From the NCBI GenBank assembly GCA_946623485.1, contig CAMORF010000153.1, positions 1 through 6,005 on the forward strand: DNA of 6,005 nucleotides, read 5' to 3'. This DNA is from an uncultured Clostridia bacterium (GTDB lineage Bacteria; Bacillota; Clostridia; Lachnospirales; Lachnospiraceae). This document shows, piece after piece, positions 4,999 through 6,005 of the stretch (positions are counted from its first letter, which is position 1; each line of letters begins with the position of its first letter). Position numbers and translations under genes: made by a program. The notes beneath the pieces were generated by a model. It ran no database searches, was not told the origin of the DNA, and was given only the letters and a program-made list of their open reading frames with translations.

Positions 4999-5997
4999 AT
5001 GGAACAATATATTATCAAGGGCGGCAAGGCGCTGCGCGGTGAGGTTGAGATCGGCGGCGCGAAAAATGCAGCCCTTGGAATTCTTGCCGCGGCAATTATG
5101 ACGGATGATGAGGTTCTCATTGAGAACCTTCCGGATGTACGCGATGTCAATGTCATGCTTGAGGCCATGAGCCAGATTGGCGTGAAGATTGACCGGATGT
5201 CACCGCATGCAGTGATGCTGTGCGGGGCGAATATCGGTGACGTGAACATCGAGTATGAGTACATCAAGAAGATCCGTGCAAGTTATTATCTGCTTGGCGC
5301 GCTGCTTGGCAAATATAAGAAAGCTGAGGTTCCGCTTCCGGGTGGCTGCAACATCGGATCCAGGCCGATTGACCTTCATCTGAAGGGGTTCAAGGCGCTT
5401 GGCGCGAAGGTTTCCATCCGGAACGGGAGTATCTGCGCGGAGGCGGAGCATCTGAGAGGATGCCATCTTTTCCTGGATACTGTTTCGGTGGGCGCTACAA
5501 TCAATATTATGATGGCAGCCTCCATGGCGGAAGGCCGGACCGTGATTGAGAACTGTGCCAAGGAGCCGCATGTCGTTGATGTTGCGAACTTCCTGAACAG
5601 CATGGGCGCAAACATCAAGGGCGCAGGAACGGATGTAATCCGTATTGTCGGCGTGGAGAAGCTCCACAGGACGGAGTATTCCATCATTCCGGACCAGATT
5701 GAAGCGGGAACGTTTATGTTTGCGGCAGCCTGCACAGGTGGTGATGTTCTGGTGAAGAATGTCATACCGAAGCATCTGGAAGCGACGATTTCCAAGCTGC
5801 TTGAGATTGGATGCCGGGTGGAGGAGTATGACACGGCGGTGCGGGTGATCGCGCCGAAGCGCCTGTCCTGCGCCAATGTGAAGACGCTTCCCTATCCGGG
5901 ATACCCGACAGACATGCAGCCTCAGATCGGTGTCGCGCTCGCGATGGCGGAGGGAACCTCGATCGTGACGGAGTTGCGGACAACCTCGCACACATAG
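4999..5997 (+). CDS. murA: MurA, UDP-GlcNAc 1-carboxyvinyltransferase; 3' end disrupted or truncated (332 aa)
   Basis: MurA transfers enolpyruvate from phosphoenolpyruvate to UDP-N-acetylglucosamine, the first committed step of peptidoglycan synthesis, in the cytoplasm. It has an EPSP-synthase-like fold. GGAKNAA carries the conserved K22-N23, and KIRASYYLLGALL carries R93. The active-site loop PGGCNIGSRP has the catalytic, fosfomycin-targeted C117 and R122. IEAGTFMFAAA and YPGYPTDMQPQ (D305) follow. Up to MAEGTSIVTE (316-325) the protein is a normal MurA. The family then continues with a VWDNRF/VYENRF-type segment and about 90 further residues that include conserved arginines. Here it reads LRTTSHT and stops at TAG 5995-5997. 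As written it lacks the C-terminal quarter and would probably be inactive. A frameshift or poor sequence at the contig end is more likely than a real short MurA. Firmicutes often carry two murA paralogues, and this copy cannot be assigned to one of them. Confidence 0.9.
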   Translation: MEQYIIKGGKALRGEVEIGGAKNAALGILAAAIMTDDEVLIENLPDVRDVNVMLEAMSQIGVKIDRMSPHAVMLCGANIGDVNIEYEYIKKIRASYYLLGALLGKYKKAEVPLPGGCNIGSRPIDLHLKGFKALGAKVSIRNGSICAEAEHLRGCHLFLDTVSVGATINIMMAASMAEGRTVIENCAKEPHVVDVANFLNSMGANIKGAGTDVIRIVGVEKLHRTEYSIIPDQIEAGTFMFAAACTGGDVLVKNVIPKHLEATISKLLEIGCRVEEYDTAVRVIAPKRLSCANVKTLPYPGYPTDMQPQIGVALAMAEGTSIVTELRTTSHT

Positions 5998-6005
5998 CCG
6001 TCGAA

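Noticed and set aside
5200..5991. A long minus-strand frame opposite murA
   Set aside because: Antisense to a gene with intact MurA motifs; no family resemblance and no start signals.

Overview
This window looks like a piece of a Firmicutes chromosome, probably a Clostridia member of the Lachnospiraceae type. The pointers are strong GGAGG-type ribosome binding sites, moderately GC-rich coding sequence, and a low-GC-Gram-positive style mix of a CpaF/TadA ATPase, a GlgX-type debranching enzyme and MurA. The taxonomic call is inference from protein style only. Both ends cut genes, so this is probably a contig or a slice of one.

Left part, minus strand (1-1921): two genes are read leftward. The first is a two-domain protein with an N-terminal Cro/C1-type helix-turn-helix and a C-terminal Uma2 (DUF820, PD-(D/E)XK nuclease fold) domain. 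Twelve bases after its stop comes a CpaF/TadA-family secretion ATPase, whose C-terminus is lost at the left edge. The ribosome binding site of cpaF shares a base with the stop codon of the Uma2 gene, so the two are likely co-transcribed and possibly translationally coupled. A candidate promoter with a 12-bp palindrome over its -10 box lies about 160 bases upstream.

Middle (1922-4647): a 635-base divergent intergenic region has an AT-richer left half. Its right half is a roughly 200-base array of degenerate repeats, ending in seven tandem 14-base units that run into the ribosome binding site of the next gene. That gene is glgX (plus strand), a complete 696-residue GH13 glycogen/limit-dextrin debranching enzyme with all three catalytic residues.

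Right part (4648-6005): the 351-base gap after glgX holds six tandem 13-base degenerate units (period 39), a 13-mer identical to one upstream of glgX, a good sigma-A-type promoter, and a leader of about 210 bases with two hairpins. The second hairpin is terminator-like and has an alternative pairing partner. The leader ends at murA, the first enzyme of peptidoglycan synthesis. The murA frame loses similarity to its family after about residue 325 and hits a stop at residue 333, just before the window ends.

The genes are individually ordinary except for the HTH-Uma2 protein at the head of a Tad/type IV-like secretion operon. The most unusual content is the intergenic DNA: short-period degenerate repeat arrays on both sides of glgX, and the element shared by the glgX and murA upstream regions.
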